A stretch of 64,000 nucleotides of DNA from Heliocidaris erythrogramma. Its lineage: Eukaryota > Echinodermata > Echinoidea > Camarodonta > Echinometridae. Below the pieces are notes generated by a model that saw nothing but the letters and a program-made list of their open reading frames with translations, searched no databases and was not told where the DNA came from. The translations under genes were made by a program, and so were the position numbers. Below, in pieces: positions 39,501 to 42,799 of this stretch (positions are counted from its first letter, which is position 1; the number at the start of each line of letters is the position of its first letter). The DNA is taken from positions 61,084,616-61,148,615 of the forward strand of contig CM046853.1 of assembly GCA_025617745.1 (NCBI GenBank), in the 5' to 3' direction.

Positions 39501-41442
39501 AACAACGAGCCGGGTTGCATAACTCTCATAGCCTGCGGGTGAAATTTGGGACTGATGACAGATTTATCAGTGGTTATCAGCAGGGTGTCCTCGATCAATT
39601 TCACTTATGATAAGCTAGAAGAAGGCAATAAAATCTGACATTTCGAGTTTCATTTCCTTCTTTGTAGTAACATTTCCCTACTTCTAACAAGTTTACCTTT
39701 GGGACTACTCCTGTACCTCCTTTTACTTTGGTAAATAATTTTTTCCACTTTGTCTCCTCTAGTTTATTTGATATTCCTCTTTTTTCCTTTCAATCATTTT
39801 CCTTCATCCCCTCCATTTCTTTTTGCCATCCTACTCTTGATATTTCTTTCCTTGTATATTTTCCTGCATAGTTCTGTGAAAATGATACTTTCTTTTAATT
39901 GCTCTTATGTTTTTTTTAAAAACAAACCTACATATTTGGAGATTATTGTGTAAATGCATGAAATTGCCTGTATTATATGATCATGTTAATCTTTCATTGC
40001 AAGTGTTTTGCATGGAATGGTCATATTTCTGCTCAAGAGCTACATAAACGATATAGCTCATACCTGAAAATTAAAAAAATAAAACTGTTGCATGTGAAAG
40101 ATTTGTTATAAATGATCAACTAAAATGAAAGTCTGTGTTTGTCTCAGCAGGATCGAAAGATGGGACCATTAGATTCTGGCAGTGCTCCGAGGGCTACAGG
40201 TCCCTGTCTCCGACTTTCCAAGTCCCATTGGTAAATATGACAAAAGCAATGCTAACAAAGTGTGTCACATATTAGATAACATTTATTCAGTCTTCTTCCA
40301 AAAAAAAAGAAAAAAAAATTCCATCCAGGTGAAGATCATGCATAAAAATACACAACTCATACAAGTAATACAAATACATTTGTATCAATGAAAGACTTGT
40401 AAATAAACATTAATTAAATAAATGATACGTATATGTAATAATAAGTAACCTTAAACATAAAAACAACATGGAAGAAGACTAAGAGAAGAGATAACAAAGG
40501 GAAAGATTAAGAAACAAAATACAGTAAGTAGGGAAGAAGACTAGAGAAAGAAAGGAATGAGAAATGAAAAAAGAAAGAAAAGAAAGAGAGAGGGAGGAAG
40601 GAAGGAAGGAGAGAGAGGAGAGAAGGATCAGATGAACAGTCAAGAGAAGTCAAGAGAGAAGTTTGTTGGAGGGCAGCTGCACTGCTCAAGTAGAAAGAGT
40701 ACATGTAAATAAATAAATATATGCAGGAATCTTTGGCAGGAAAGCCCTGAACGCTCGACGGGCACAGGCCAGGTGGTAACCATGCCAATGTAAAACTGGA
40801 AACCTGGTCAACAACCCGGCACATGCCCGGCGAGCATCCTGAGCCCTGCCTTTATATTACCAAATATAAGAGCATAATATAAAAGTATAAAAGTATATTG
40901 AGTGATGTTAAATTAAATTTGCAATTGGCGTGAACGTTCTTCGATATCTACCCATTCCAGCACAAAACTGACACGCCCTGCCAGATTCAATAAAATTCGC
41001 CACAGTGTTAAGTAGGTGAGAAAAATCTTAACCAACTTCTGGAAACTGAGAAGATGAAAAAAATAACAGTTGCATGTACCCCCACTGATTTGTTTGCAGG
41101 TGAATTATAAGAAAGGTGCTTAATAGAAATTTCAGAGGGCGGAAGAAGAACAGGAATGGCGAAGATCTTACTCGTGAAAACACAGGGCCATGTAGAAATT
41201 AAGGTACAAGTATATGTGTAGTTTTCAAAAGCATCATATCCTAAAGTCCTTGCTAACATACTCTGATTTTTTTTTCCCCCCAGGAGGGCTTTGTAAATGC
41301 CATGCAGTTTTCCAATGATGGGTCATTCCTTGTTGCCGGTGTAGGGCAAGAGCATCGCCTGGGCCGCTGGTGGCGTCTAAAAGAAGCAAAGAACAGCATC
41401 GTCATTATCAGACTCAGGAAGAATGCTGCAAATACCAGATGA
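3531..41442 (+). CDS. RRP9: U3 snoRNP-associated 55-kDa WD40 protein (RRP9/U3-55K), 13 exons
   Basis: RRP9 binds the U3 small nucleolar RNA box B/C region and helps it direct early cleavages of pre-18S rRNA in the nucleolus (family knowledge). Coding exons: 3531-3587, 7593-7684, 8659-8783, 21818-21885, 22185-22353, 23196-23320, 23922-24014, 24633-24733, 29321-29455, 35352-35414, 35628-35782, 40151-40230, 41284-41442. All introns start GT and end AG, and phases match throughout. The 1422 nt give 473 residues plus stop; human RRP9 has 475. Layout: basic N-terminus (residues 1-40, nuclear or nucleolar targeting), acidic stretch (about 44-80), a charged helix with the family phrase TAQEKRLRL, then seven WD repeats. 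Repeat landmarks: RGH 141-143 to W171; GH 195-196 to W224; GH 237-238 to W266; GH 279-280 to W308; GH 320-321 to W348; W404; and the family-diagnostic GVGQEHRLGRWW near residue 450. The start is the first Met of the only open first exon. No damage is seen. Confidence 0.95.
3588..4852. other. Intron 1, first part: GC-rich patch and two small perfect hairpins
   Basis: 3670-3800 is GC-richer than its surroundings with no ORF of note. A (CA)n run lies at 3944-3957 and a poly-A at about 3982-4002. Perfect hairpins: 4108-4134 (GGACGCTGCCAC, 3-base loop) and 4599-4627 (GCAGCCCGAACG, 5-base loop). The phrase TTAGCTGGGTTATCA occurs twice (about 4052 and 4083). These look like ends of old elements. Confidence 0.5.
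4853..5172 (+). mobile_element. tRNA-like insertion flanked by a perfect 33-bp direct repeat
   Basis: The same 33 bases (starting AGTAAAATGCCTAAAA) occur at 4853-4885 and 5140-5172. Between them lies about 254 bp containing a tRNA-like sequence on the + strand. A direct repeat around a tRNA-derived body is what SINE insertion produces, though 33 bp is long for a target-site duplication. The body ends in a T-rich tail, not a long poly-A. Confidence 0.55.
5008..5082 (+). pseudogene. tRNA-like sequence, good cloverleaf but atypical loop
   Basis: GAACCAG (5009-5015) is the exact complement of CTGGTTC (5074-5080). The B box GGGTTCGAATCCC gives a T arm with the proper TTCGAAT loop. An anticodon-like stem CTGC/GCAG encloses a 7-base loop. 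Position 33 is C instead of U, and the base before the D stem is not U, so a working tRNA is unlikely. Most likely a SINE head. Confidence 0.5.
5173..5930. repeat. Dispersed repeat, copy A (split by a tRNA-like insert)
   Basis: 5200-5320 (CTCAAAATGTTGT, ACTGCGTGTAAA and following) and 5755-5930 (TTTAGAATATCAGGAATAA, TTTAGAGGAATATTAAAG) match 18890-18985 and 19055-19220 in the same order. In copy A the two parts are separated by about 400 bp that include a tRNA-like sequence. The other copy instead holds a perfect palindrome at that point. Confidence 0.6.
5481..5580 (-). pseudogene. tRNA-like sequence on the minus strand
   Basis: Read on the minus strand it starts GCTCGTGGTCTAGTGGTAAA (a good A box) and ends with the B box GGGTTCGAATCCCGC. 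About 60 bases separate the boxes, more than in an intronless tRNA. The 5' and 3' ends do not pair as an acceptor stem. Either a tRNA with an inserted segment or a tRNA-derived SINE; a working gene is not supported. Confidence 0.45.
6125..6413. mobile_element. TTAA-bounded short inverted-repeat element (289 bp)
   Basis: Left end TTAAAGGGATACGCCACC and right end GGTTGCTTATCCCTTTAA are inverted copies with two mismatches. Each end includes a TTAA, the target duplicated by piggyBac-type transposases. The interior is GC-rich for this window and has no transposase. Called a MITE. Confidence 0.65.
6461..6890. mobile_element. Foldback element with TATTGGAGAC ends
   Basis: The left end around 6461-6500 (CAGTATTGGAGACTGTTTC) is mirrored at 6855-6885 (GAAACGGTCTCCAATATCAG). 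The right arm also carries a partial second copy (GGTGACGGTCTCCCAAATAG) and the left arm repeats TTGGGGAAACTATCTC. The loop is AT-rich and non-coding. Confidence 0.55.
6891..7592. other. End of intron 1, nothing recognised
   Basis: AT-rich sequence without a recognisable repeat, RNA gene or coding segment, leading into the exon 2 acceptor. Confidence 0.35.
7593..7684 (+). CDS. RRP9: RRP9 coding exon 2
   Basis: Acceptor TTTCATTTCAG. Encodes the lysine-rich stretch KPTKKKKLNK and then the acidic EEILSDSDID. Donor is GG|GTAGGT, phase 2. Confidence 0.9.
7740..8110. repeat. Dispersed repeat R1, copy 1
   Basis: Phrases such as TTGTGAAAGAAACTGTCT, TTTTGGAATCATCA and TTTCAGCTATTTCTTGTCAT recur in the same order and strand at 35930-36030 and 36800-36930. 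This copy is uninterrupted. It lies in intron 2; no coding potential. Confidence 0.6.
8111..8658. other. Rest of intron 2, nothing recognised
   Basis: AT-rich intron sequence leading to exon 3. No repeat partner or RNA gene was noticed. Confidence 0.35.
8659..8783 (+). CDS. RRP9: RRP9 coding exon 3
   Basis: Encodes an acidic linker (SDDEEEQE) followed by the conserved helix TAQEKRLRLTKQYLAQLE. Acceptor is ATCTTAAAG and donor is GAGG|GTATGT, phase 1. A LINE remnant begins only a few bases after the donor. Confidence 0.9.
8787..9164 (+). mobile_element. LINE 3' remnant (CR1/L2-like) with (TAA)n tail
   Basis: Encodes a C-terminal LINE segment: FVYKILNTQAPEYL, then LRSASDPLRLTY, DRTFTVSASKYWNDLP, and after an in-frame stop FRKALKTHLFDSL. 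It is followed by GTGCTTTGAGCCTAATGGGA and GCGTTATAAGTAATAATAAT, the classic tail of L2/CR1-type elements. It is 5' truncated and begins just inside the exon 3 donor. Confidence 0.75.
9165..9212. repeat. Repeat terminus with hairpin AATTCGTC..GACGAATT
   Basis: AATTCGTC and GACGAATT form a small hairpin, followed by AGGTGGTCTGTC. The complement of that last phrase ends the element near 20929, so both are probably ends of the same element family. Confidence 0.4.
9213..9620. repeat. ATG/ATC-rich imperfect microsatellite
   Basis: A degenerate run of GATGAT and ATCATC trinucleotides on the same strand, including a phrase repeated at about 9512-9532 and 9572-9592 (AGTGATGATGATAATGATGT). The His- and Asp-rich frames it opens on both strands are not genes. 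Confidence 0.7.
9621..10430. repeat. Repeat region with three copies of CATAGACATAACACGC
   Basis: The motif ATAGACATAACACGCAAA or a near match occurs at about 9650, 9840 and 10070, each followed by a short A/G-rich phrase. The intervals are about 190 and 230 bp. A tRNA-like sequence sits between the first two copies. Non-coding. Confidence 0.45.
9763..9830 (-). pseudogene. tRNA-Gly(CCC)-like sequence, minus strand, degenerate
   Basis: On the minus strand it reads TTTGGTGTATTGGTCAAAGC (A box), GCCTCCCATTC (anticodon CCC in the right place), then CAGGTTCGATCCCCGGTGGG (B box). Overall order and length resemble tRNA-Gly. The anticodon stem has two mismatches and the acceptor pairs imperfectly, so pseudogene or SINE head. 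Confidence 0.5.
10431..11276. other. GC-richer intron segment, no gene seen
   Basis: Local GC rises around 10430-10700 and 10900-11110 and CpG dinucleotides are frequent. The open frames here have no recognisable protein features. Nothing else is supported. Confidence 0.3.
11277..11514. mobile_element. Foldback MITE, family F, copy 1 (238 bp)
   Basis: CACTATGAACAC at the left is mirrored by GTTCATAGTG at the right, and GCAGCTCCTCATTGTACCCT by GGGTACAATGAGGAGCAGC, so almost the whole element folds on itself. The same element occurs at 52702-52924. No coding content. Confidence 0.75.
11515..12404. other. Intron 3 segment with one small palindrome and (TC)n
   Basis: A 32-bp palindrome with one mismatched pair (GGAGGTGGAAGAGAGA and complement) lies at 12063-12094. 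CTTGCTCTGAC occurs twice around it, with a partial third. A C-run lies at 11717-11728 and a TC-rich run at 12296-12332. No gene seen. Confidence 0.4.
12405..12475 (+). mobile_element. LINE/SINE 3' tail fragment
   Basis: GCGCCTTGAGCATCTAATCA followed by AAGTGCGCTATACAAGT and ATTATTAT matches the common 3' tail of CR1/L2-type LINEs and their SINEs. The tail at 9107-9163 is of the same kind. Only about 70 bp remain. Confidence 0.45.
12476..13576. other. Intron 3 segment, nothing recognised
   Basis: AT-rich with G-runs (12587-12601, 13347-13358) and a C-run (12821-12830), typical of old repeat edges. No gene is supported. Confidence 0.35.
13577..13736. repeat. 76-bp perfect tandem duplication
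   Basis: The unit beginning ACTGAATTGCCATTCACAAT is present at 13577-13652 and 13653-13728 without differences, and the first 8 bases start a third copy at 13729. The lack of divergence suggests a recent event, or an assembly artefact. Confidence 0.85.
13765..14215 (-). mobile_element. LINE 3' remnant, RTE-like, minus strand
   Basis: The minus strand encodes SLTLTSDLQRRIQAMEMRC, FCKLLGISYKDHITNETVR and then VSHSSGLAKTILQG with GRQKKRWEDDI. This is the conserved C-terminal block of an RTE/CR1-type LINE ORF2. Frames change near 13900 and both ends are truncated, so it is a dead fragment. Confidence 0.75.
14216..14870. other. Intron 3 segment, nothing recognised
   Basis: AT-rich sequence. No repeat partner, RNA gene or coding segment noticed. 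Confidence 0.3.
14878..15056. repeat. Polypurine (GGAAGGGAAGAGGAAGAA)n tract
   Basis: Almost pure A/G over about 180 bp with a repeating phrase GGAAAGGAAGGGAAGAG. Mirror-symmetric polypurine tracts of this sort can form triplex DNA; that is inference. Confidence 0.8.
15222..16019. mobile_element. Terminal-inverted-repeat element (~800 bp)
   Basis: The left end TATGGGTCTGTTCACAAAGT then TGGGGCACC is mirrored by GGTGCCCAACTTTGTGAACA then GACCCATA at 15992-16019, giving a near-perfect 28-29 bp inverted repeat. The interior is AT-rich with no transposase. It is a non-autonomous DNA element of unassigned superfamily. Confidence 0.7.
16020..17774. other. Intron 3 segment, no gene seen
   Basis: AT-rich with a G-run at 17351-17363 and a repeat-edge phrase around 16160-16380. 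None of the open frames resembles a known protein. Confidence 0.35.
17775..18225. mobile_element. Foldback element, ~110-bp arms
   Basis: The left arm (about 17788-17876) contains CCATTTCTCACATA, GGGGTTACCTTCC and AGGATCAACT. The right arm (about 18090-18200) carries their complements AGTTGATCCT, GGAAGGTAACCCC and TATGTGAGAAATGG. The loop has its own inverted repeat (CTTGCATTTGTAACTTATAA against TTATACAAG-like sequence). Non-coding. Confidence 0.65.
18379..18826. mobile_element. Foldback element, ~150-bp arms
   Basis: Left arm 18379-18531 begins TGGCTATAGGCCTACGCCTT and right arm 18667-18826 ends AAGGCGTATAGCCA. In between, blocks such as CGACCGACAGCTCCTTCACC and its complement align through both arms. 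The loop is about 135 bp. A very long hairpin; non-autonomous. Confidence 0.75.
18860..19220. repeat. Dispersed repeat, copy B, with a perfect 30-bp-arm palindrome
   Basis: Matches the two halves of copy A (5200-5930). Between the halves lies a perfect palindrome: arm TCAGGTAATTCAACATTGAA... at 19001-19030, 3-base centre, complementary arm at 19034-19063. Confidence 0.65.
19221..20039. other. Intron 3 segment, no gene seen
   Basis: Mixed-composition sequence with CTTACAAAT repeated three times near 19392-19425. No gene, RNA or element boundary could be fixed. Confidence 0.3.
20040..20935. repeat. GACGTCA-rich repeat ending in a hairpin
   Basis: ATGACGTCA recurs (about 20082, 20132, 20716) with CpG-rich phrases (GACGCGCGCGTACGCG). 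An A/T-rich run is followed by the terminal hairpin GGTCTGTCATAAATGACAGA at about 20903-20925. The last bases, GACAGACCACCTAAT, mirror the motif at 9198-9210. No transposase seen. Confidence 0.5.
20936..21183. other. Intron 3 segment, nothing recognised
   Basis: No feature supported. Confidence 0.3.
21184..21277. repeat. (CCCACAT)n heptamer microsatellite
   Basis: About 13 copies of CCCACAT, nearly perfect. The regular peptides read on either strand are a consequence of the repeat. Confidence 0.9.
21332..21482. mobile_element. MITE with GTGTTGCAAGAAAGTTGC ends (151 bp)
   Basis: 30-bp ends at 21332-21361 and 21453-21482 are complementary with one mismatch, starting GTGTTGCAAGAAAGTTGCAA. Shorter TTGCAATCAATTGCAA-type inverted words fill the interior. 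No coding content. Confidence 0.75.
21483..21817. other. End of intron 3, nothing recognised
   Basis: No feature supported; leads into the exon 4 acceptor. Confidence 0.3.
21818..21885 (+). CDS. RRP9: RRP9 coding exon 4
   Basis: Encodes 23 residues (including the split first codon), including DRDAIAHRLKTEL, matching the segment before the first WD repeat in RRP9 proteins. It follows the 13-kb intron 3. Acceptor TTTCTTATAG, donor TTG|GTGAGT, phase 0. Confidence 0.9.
22185..22353 (+). CDS. RRP9: RRP9 coding exon 5, first WD repeat
   Basis: Encodes LEQSGKLQKLVA, then RGHQLAITCLVIS and SGSKDCSIIK, which is the first WD repeat up to its Trp. Acceptor TTTACATTGTAG, donor AAAT|GTAAGT, phase 1. Confidence 0.93.
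22354..23195. other. Intron 5 with a tRNA-like fragment
   Basis: On the minus strand, 22937-22992 reads GGTAGGGCAGAGACCTCGTA then GACCCAGGTTCAAAATC, i.e. A- and B-box-like motifs and a possible CGT anticodon. The acceptor halves do not pair, so SINE remnant at best. The rest is featureless. Confidence 0.4.
23196..23320 (+). CDS. RRP9: RRP9 coding exon 6
   Basis: Starts by completing the Trp codon of WD repeat 1, then a basic loop (KKERKIPGGRKG), then GHTAHILALAISSD of WD repeat 2. Donor TTA|GTAAGT, phase 0. Confidence 0.93.
23321..23921. other. Intron 6, nothing recognised
   Basis: AT-rich intron of 601 bp without a repeat partner or RNA gene noticed. Confidence 0.35.
23922..24014 (+). CDS. 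RRP9: RRP9 coding exon 7
   Basis: Encodes SGCRNKLIHVWD (end of WD repeat 2) and TFKGHRDAIS (start of repeat 3). Donor TCC|GTAAGT, phase 0. Confidence 0.93.
24015..24632. other. Intron 7, nothing recognised
   Basis: AT-rich intron of 618 bp without a supported feature. Confidence 0.35.
24633..24733 (+). CDS. RRP9: RRP9 coding exon 8
   Basis: Encodes GLGFRKGTHQLFSASHDRSV and then KIWN, the rest of WD repeat 3, a near-invariant RRP9 segment. Donor CT|GTAAGT, phase 2. Confidence 0.93.
25131..25470 (+). repeat. Hairpin-headed element, head and two ~143-bp units
   Basis: Opens with the hairpin ATGCCTCCGCCCACC..GGTGGG..GGAGGCAT (25133-25176). It continues with two units that each contain ATCAACTTC, CATGTATGCATATGGGAG, a variant of TTAGATTTTGGGGTCA and AAGGTCAAA (phrase starts at 25184 and 25327). 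Two more units are found at 28416 and 28551. Confidence 0.65.
25483..25532. repeat. Perfect hairpin, 18-bp arms
   Basis: GCAACTGTGCTATGCCCC at 25483-25500 and its exact complement at 25515-25532, with a 14-base loop. Confidence 0.8.
25800..26420 (+). mobile_element. LINE ORF2 C-terminal remnant
   Basis: Reads LLYGSAIWGFDNISPIE, LGYCKELLCVHRRTPNCMIY and GRQKLEKIVSECML. After a stop at 26098 it continues with NALYKFCCVNHKMPIVTGR and DEFHYLFQCNVFDEQRKYL to NLAKFCANITFLK. This order is the region after the reverse transcriptase in a family of non-LTR retrotransposons common in marine invertebrates. One stop or frame break separates the halves and the catalytic domains are gone. Confidence 0.75.
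26421..27199. other. Intron 8 segment, no gene seen
   Basis: AT-rich. Contains short paired phrases (GTCCGGACA-like, TGTCCAGA) but no clear element boundary. Confidence 0.3.
27200..28190. repeat. ~150-bp tandem repeat, about six units
   Basis: The phrase ATGCTGCC occurs at 27341, 27497, 27649, 27805, 27949 and 28088 (spacings 156, 152, 156, 144, 139). Each is accompanied by TTATAGGGTCAAAGGTCATA and a TTTCTTTCAAATTTT-like phrase. Units have diverged from one another. Non-coding. Confidence 0.75.
28225..28385. repeat. Imperfect foldback in intron 8
   Basis: CACTGGTGGCAA and TCATCCTTTTGTT (28235-28277) face AACAAAAGGATGA and TTGCCAGTGCTGG (28316-28351), with a G-rich loop. Confidence 0.55.
28390..28700 (+). 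repeat. Two further units of the hairpin-headed element
   Basis: Units at about 28400-28530 and 28535-28680 repeat the phrases of 25180-25460 (TCAAACTTGGCTCATGTATG, GGGGTCACAAGGTCAAA). The roughly 2.9 kb between the two halves would be either internal sequence or later insertions. Confidence 0.55.
28900..29215 (-). mobile_element. LINE 3' remnant, RTE-like, minus strand
   Basis: The minus strand reads WIDSIEQWTEVSFEQLTRTA then EDRKLWRTCLSRSI and PQWPSSYGTQ near its end, the C-terminus of an RTE-type ORF2. Upstream, an LQWFGHV-like block is broken by stops. Truncated and dead. Confidence 0.6.
29321..29455 (+). CDS. RRP9: RRP9 coding exon 9
   Basis: Encodes FGHQDAITGI through GGRDNSVRVWK (WD repeat 4) and the start of repeat 5 (FHGHS). 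Acceptor ATGATCACAG, donor TC|GTAAGT, phase 2. Confidence 0.93.
29892..29944. repeat. Perfect palindrome, 26-bp arms, 1-base centre
   Basis: AAATGAACTACAGGCAACCT... at 29892-29917 is exactly complementary to 29919-29944. The inner phrase TACAGGCAACCTCGCCTA also faces a similar inverted phrase (TTAAGCGAGGTTGACTGTA) ending near 31674. Confidence 0.9.
29900..31675. mobile_element. Possible older inverted-repeat element containing the TTAA element
   Basis: TACAGGCAACCTCGCCTA at about 29903 and TTAAGCGAGGTTGACTGTA at about 31656-31674 are imperfect complements. GTCGATCATGA, GTCGACATAGGCGA and GACGTCGACTTAAGCGAGG-like phrases recur inside. The 29948-30887 element would be a later insertion. Boundaries are tentative. 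Confidence 0.35.
29948..30887. mobile_element. TTAA-bounded inverted-repeat element (940 bp)
   Basis: Left end TTAAAGTAGAACACT and right end AGTGTTCTACTTTAA are exact complements and both include TTAA. Inside, blocks near 30115-30190 (GACGACACAAG, GTCTAAGCAGACGATGTCC) face complements near 30654-30705, so the element is also a loose foldback. No transposase. Confidence 0.65.
31676..32097. other. Intron 9 segment with short GCTTCTGCTGG repeat
   Basis: GGGCTTCTGCT repeats three times at about 32016-32050. No gene is supported. Confidence 0.35.
32098..32768. mobile_element. Terminal-inverted-repeat element (~670 bp)
   Basis: The left end includes ATGTGACCC then GCCTCAAAACCTACAATAAG (32101-32131). 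The right end is CTATTGTAGGTTTTGAGGCG then TAGGGTCGCAT (32738-32767). About 30 of 34 bp are complementary. No transposase inside. Confidence 0.7.
32769..33443. other. Intron 9 segment, no gene seen
   Basis: CpG-containing sequence with TGCGCG(C/A) repeats near 33221-33245. No boundary or coding region supported. Confidence 0.3.
33444..34339 (+). repeat. Hairpin-headed element, AGCTCACCTGAG type (~900 bp)
   Basis: Head hairpin AGCTCACCTGAGCC..GGCTCGAGTGAGCT (33444-33474), then CGTCGTGCGTCGTCCG. The outer arm recurs inverted at the far end, CTCAGGTGAGC (34329-34339). The interior has a ~325-bp tandem unit (CATGATCGGAATTCAACC at 33533 and 33858) plus a partial third near 34198. No protein-like frame. 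Confidence 0.7.
34470..35075 (+). repeat. (GGTC)n head with 161-bp tandem units
   Basis: GGTCGGTCGGTCGGTCGG at about 34491-34509 precedes units whose phrase ATGAAATTTGGTACAC lies at 34571, 34732 and 34892 (spacings 161 and 160). A fourth, partial unit ends near 35056. The open frames that repeat here are by-products. Confidence 0.75.
35076..35351. other. End of intron 9, nothing recognised
   Basis: No feature supported; leads into the exon 10 acceptor. Confidence 0.3.
35352..35414 (+). CDS. RRP9: RRP9 coding exon 10
   Basis: Encodes GSIDCVRLINEEHFISGSDD of WD repeat 5. Acceptor TTCTTCTACAG, donor GG|GTAAGT, phase 2. Confidence 0.92.
35628..35782 (+). CDS. RRP9: RRP9 coding exon 11
   Basis: Encodes the end of WD repeat 5 (IALWS), a basic loop, and NWISCVAALQGTDLVASG of repeat 6. 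Donor TCAG|GTTAGT, phase 1. Confidence 0.92.
35915..36960. repeat. Dispersed repeat R1, copy 2, split by an insertion
   Basis: 35920-36047 and 36760-36960 together match 7740-8110 in order and orientation. The break falls exactly at the TTAA element 36048-36759, so this copy is older than that insertion. Confidence 0.65.
36048..36759. mobile_element. TTAA-bounded element, family P, copy 1 (712 bp)
   Basis: Left TTAAAGCAGATAACCGGAGA and right TCTCCGAGTAACACCTTTAA are imperfect complements, each with a terminal TTAA. Internal blocks (TGACGTCATCCTCGGGAC at about 36252; GTCCCGAGTATTACGTCA at about 36536) are also complementary. A nearly identical copy lies at 53273-53987. No transposase; piggyBac-like by target site only. 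Confidence 0.75.
36961..37568. other. Intron 11 segment, no gene seen
   Basis: AT-rich, with a G/C-run at 37070-37099. The phrases TTAGCGAAACATCG (37132) and CGTTTCACTAAGCTACCTAA (37380) are partly complementary, hinting at an inverted-repeat element of about 270 bp; weak. Confidence 0.3.
37569..39072 (+). repeat. Hairpin-headed element, AGCTCATCCGGC type (~1.5 kb)
   Basis: Head hairpin AGCTCATCCGGCC..GGCCAGATGAGCT (37569-37601), then GTCCGTCGTCCGTCCGTCC. The outer arm recurs inverted as GCCGGATGAGC at 39062-39072. Internal units of about 150 bp carry GAACTTCTAC (37875, 38025, 38173, 38323) and TGCTAATTTATGC. The 3' part holds the 268-bp duplication. Non-coding. Confidence 0.7.
38511..39030. 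repeat. 268-bp tandem duplication with (TACATG)n
   Basis: AAGGTGAAATGCTGTTACTG starts at 38511 and again at 38779, and the following ~250 bp are nearly identical. The copies differ mainly in the number of TACATG hexamers (38699 on; 38968 on). Confidence 0.85.
39073..40150. other. End of intron 11, nothing recognised
   Basis: AT-rich sequence without a supported repeat or gene. Confidence 0.35.
40151..40230 (+). CDS. RRP9: RRP9 coding exon 12
   Basis: Encodes SKDGTIRFWQCSEGYR, the end of WD repeat 6, and the link into repeat 7. Acceptor GTCTCAGCAG, donor TTG|GTAAAT, phase 0. Confidence 0.92.
40231..41283. other. Intron 12 with a purine-rich run
   Basis: 40535-40630 is a GA/GAA-rich tract (GGAGGAAGGAAGGAAGGA and similar). 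The rest shows no feature. Confidence 0.45.
41284..41442 (+). CDS. RRP9: RRP9 coding exon 13 with stop codon
   Basis: Encodes WD repeat 7, including GFVNAMQFSNDGSFLVAG and the family signature GQEHRLGRWWR, and a short basic C-terminus. TGA stop at 41440-41442. The acceptor follows a strong T/C tract. Confidence 0.94.
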   Translation, partial: EGFVNAMQFSNDGSFLVAGVGQEHRLGRWWRLKEAKNSIVIIRLRKNAANTR

Positions 41443-41631
41443 TAGTGGGGGGAAAGGAAGAACAGCATTAAGGGCTGGGCTAGATCATGAGTGTCAAAAA
41501 AAAAAATTAATGTGTTTTATGTTGAACATCAGTGTTTAAAAATTTGAGAAATATTGAATGCAAAGAGGCAGATGAGGGATGTAATTGTATGTCAAGAGCA
41601 AAGAAGTGATGAAGGTTAATTTTCCAAAGGA

Positions 41632-41637
41632 AATAAA
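41632..41637 (+). promoter_or_regulatory. RRP9: RRP9 poly(A) signal
   Basis: AATAAA, 190 bp after the stop codon and the first canonical hexamer in the 3' flank. Cleavage would be expected 10-30 bases downstream. Confidence 0.6.
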
Positions 41638-41706
41638 ATGAAATGCACTGTTTATTATCCCATAATCATTTAGTATTTATTATAAAATGGAAAGGCCAGC
41701 TGGTTA

Positions 41707-41761
41707 TACAGTCTATTAATTTGTTAGATACGTACTGTATCTAACAAATTAATAGACTGTA
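41707..41761. repeat. Perfect palindrome, 25-bp arms, 5-base loop
   Basis: TACAGTCTATTAATTTGTTA... (41707-41731) is exactly complementary to 41737-41761. It lies about 75 bp past the RRP9 poly(A) signal. Confidence 0.9.
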
Positions 41762-42211
41762 AATTGATCTAAATTGATGTAAATTGATCTGATTTTCTCT
41801 TCTGTTATGCTGACTTCATTGCCCGATCAGCCCCCCTCCCCTTAAATAAGTCTCAATTTGAAATCATGAAAAATTCCTATTTTTGAGGAGGAATATGACT
41901 CCCGAGATTTGGGATGTGGTAGAATGATAATAAAAATACTTTAAAAACATTTTTTATATACATATAGCAGTGTTAAGCCATGAACTTGGCCAGGGCATAA
42001 CTTATGTTTTGTTTCTATTATTCCCTCTTACATAAAATGAAAAGGCCTATTCAGTAAAGCTCTATGATTTTATCATTGTTGGGGGGGGCGGCCTGGGGAA
42101 ATTTTTTTTGGCAACCCCACCCCCCCCCCCCCCACTGAGTGATGTTTTGAGAGCTGGCGAGACCAAAAAAGATAGGTCTCTCTCCAAGCAAAATTCACAA
42201 ACCTGCATTTG

Positions 42212-42245
<34 letters not shown>

Positions 42246-42479
42246 TATACAAAATCCTGGATCTGCCCCTGACTTCGGGTTCACAGTGTGGCTGGAAAAG
42301 AGTTCAGTCTTCCATGGATAAAGGTGTAATTTACCTAAAAGAGTTTTGCCTGTGACTGAACAAGCAGCATGAGGTTCCTAAAATATTAAATAAAAGAAAT
42401 AATTGGCTCCTTGTTATACCTTTTGTTTGTCTCATTTTCTATGTAAATACGTTACAGTAGAGCTGTGAGTTTGATGTGA
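41762..42479. other. Intergenic with long C-runs
   Basis: G/C homopolymers at 42080-42088, 42118-42134 and 42217-42244. No gene. The C-run lengths may be unreliable in assembly. Confidence 0.5.
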
Positions 42480-42799
42480 ATAAGCCAGTTCGGGGTTGCA
42501 ATCTGAGCATGAGCAGATAAAGGTCATCTGTACCAAATTCTAAAACCCACTGACACTAATATTCGATATGTGCTCATGAATGTCATGTAATCATTATTCA
42601 ATTATGCACTAATGGTGCATTCCATGATATCCAGGTGGAAGTATTCTTTTTAAAGGGGGAAACAAAAGCTATTCATGAGGCACCTCTATCACTCCCAGAG
42701 TTATTTTTCTGAAGTGCACATAAAGGGACCCTCCATGTCTAAAATATCTGTGGATATTTGGGGTCATTTGTACCATGCGCTAACCCCGAACTGGCTTAT
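42480..42799. mobile_element. MITE with ATAAGCCAGTTCGGGGTT ends (320 bp)
   Basis: An exact 18-bp inverted repeat at 42480-42497 and 42782-42799. The next bases also pair in part (GGTCATCTGTACCA against TCATTTGTACCA on the same strand as a direct phrase). No ORF of interest. Confidence 0.75.
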
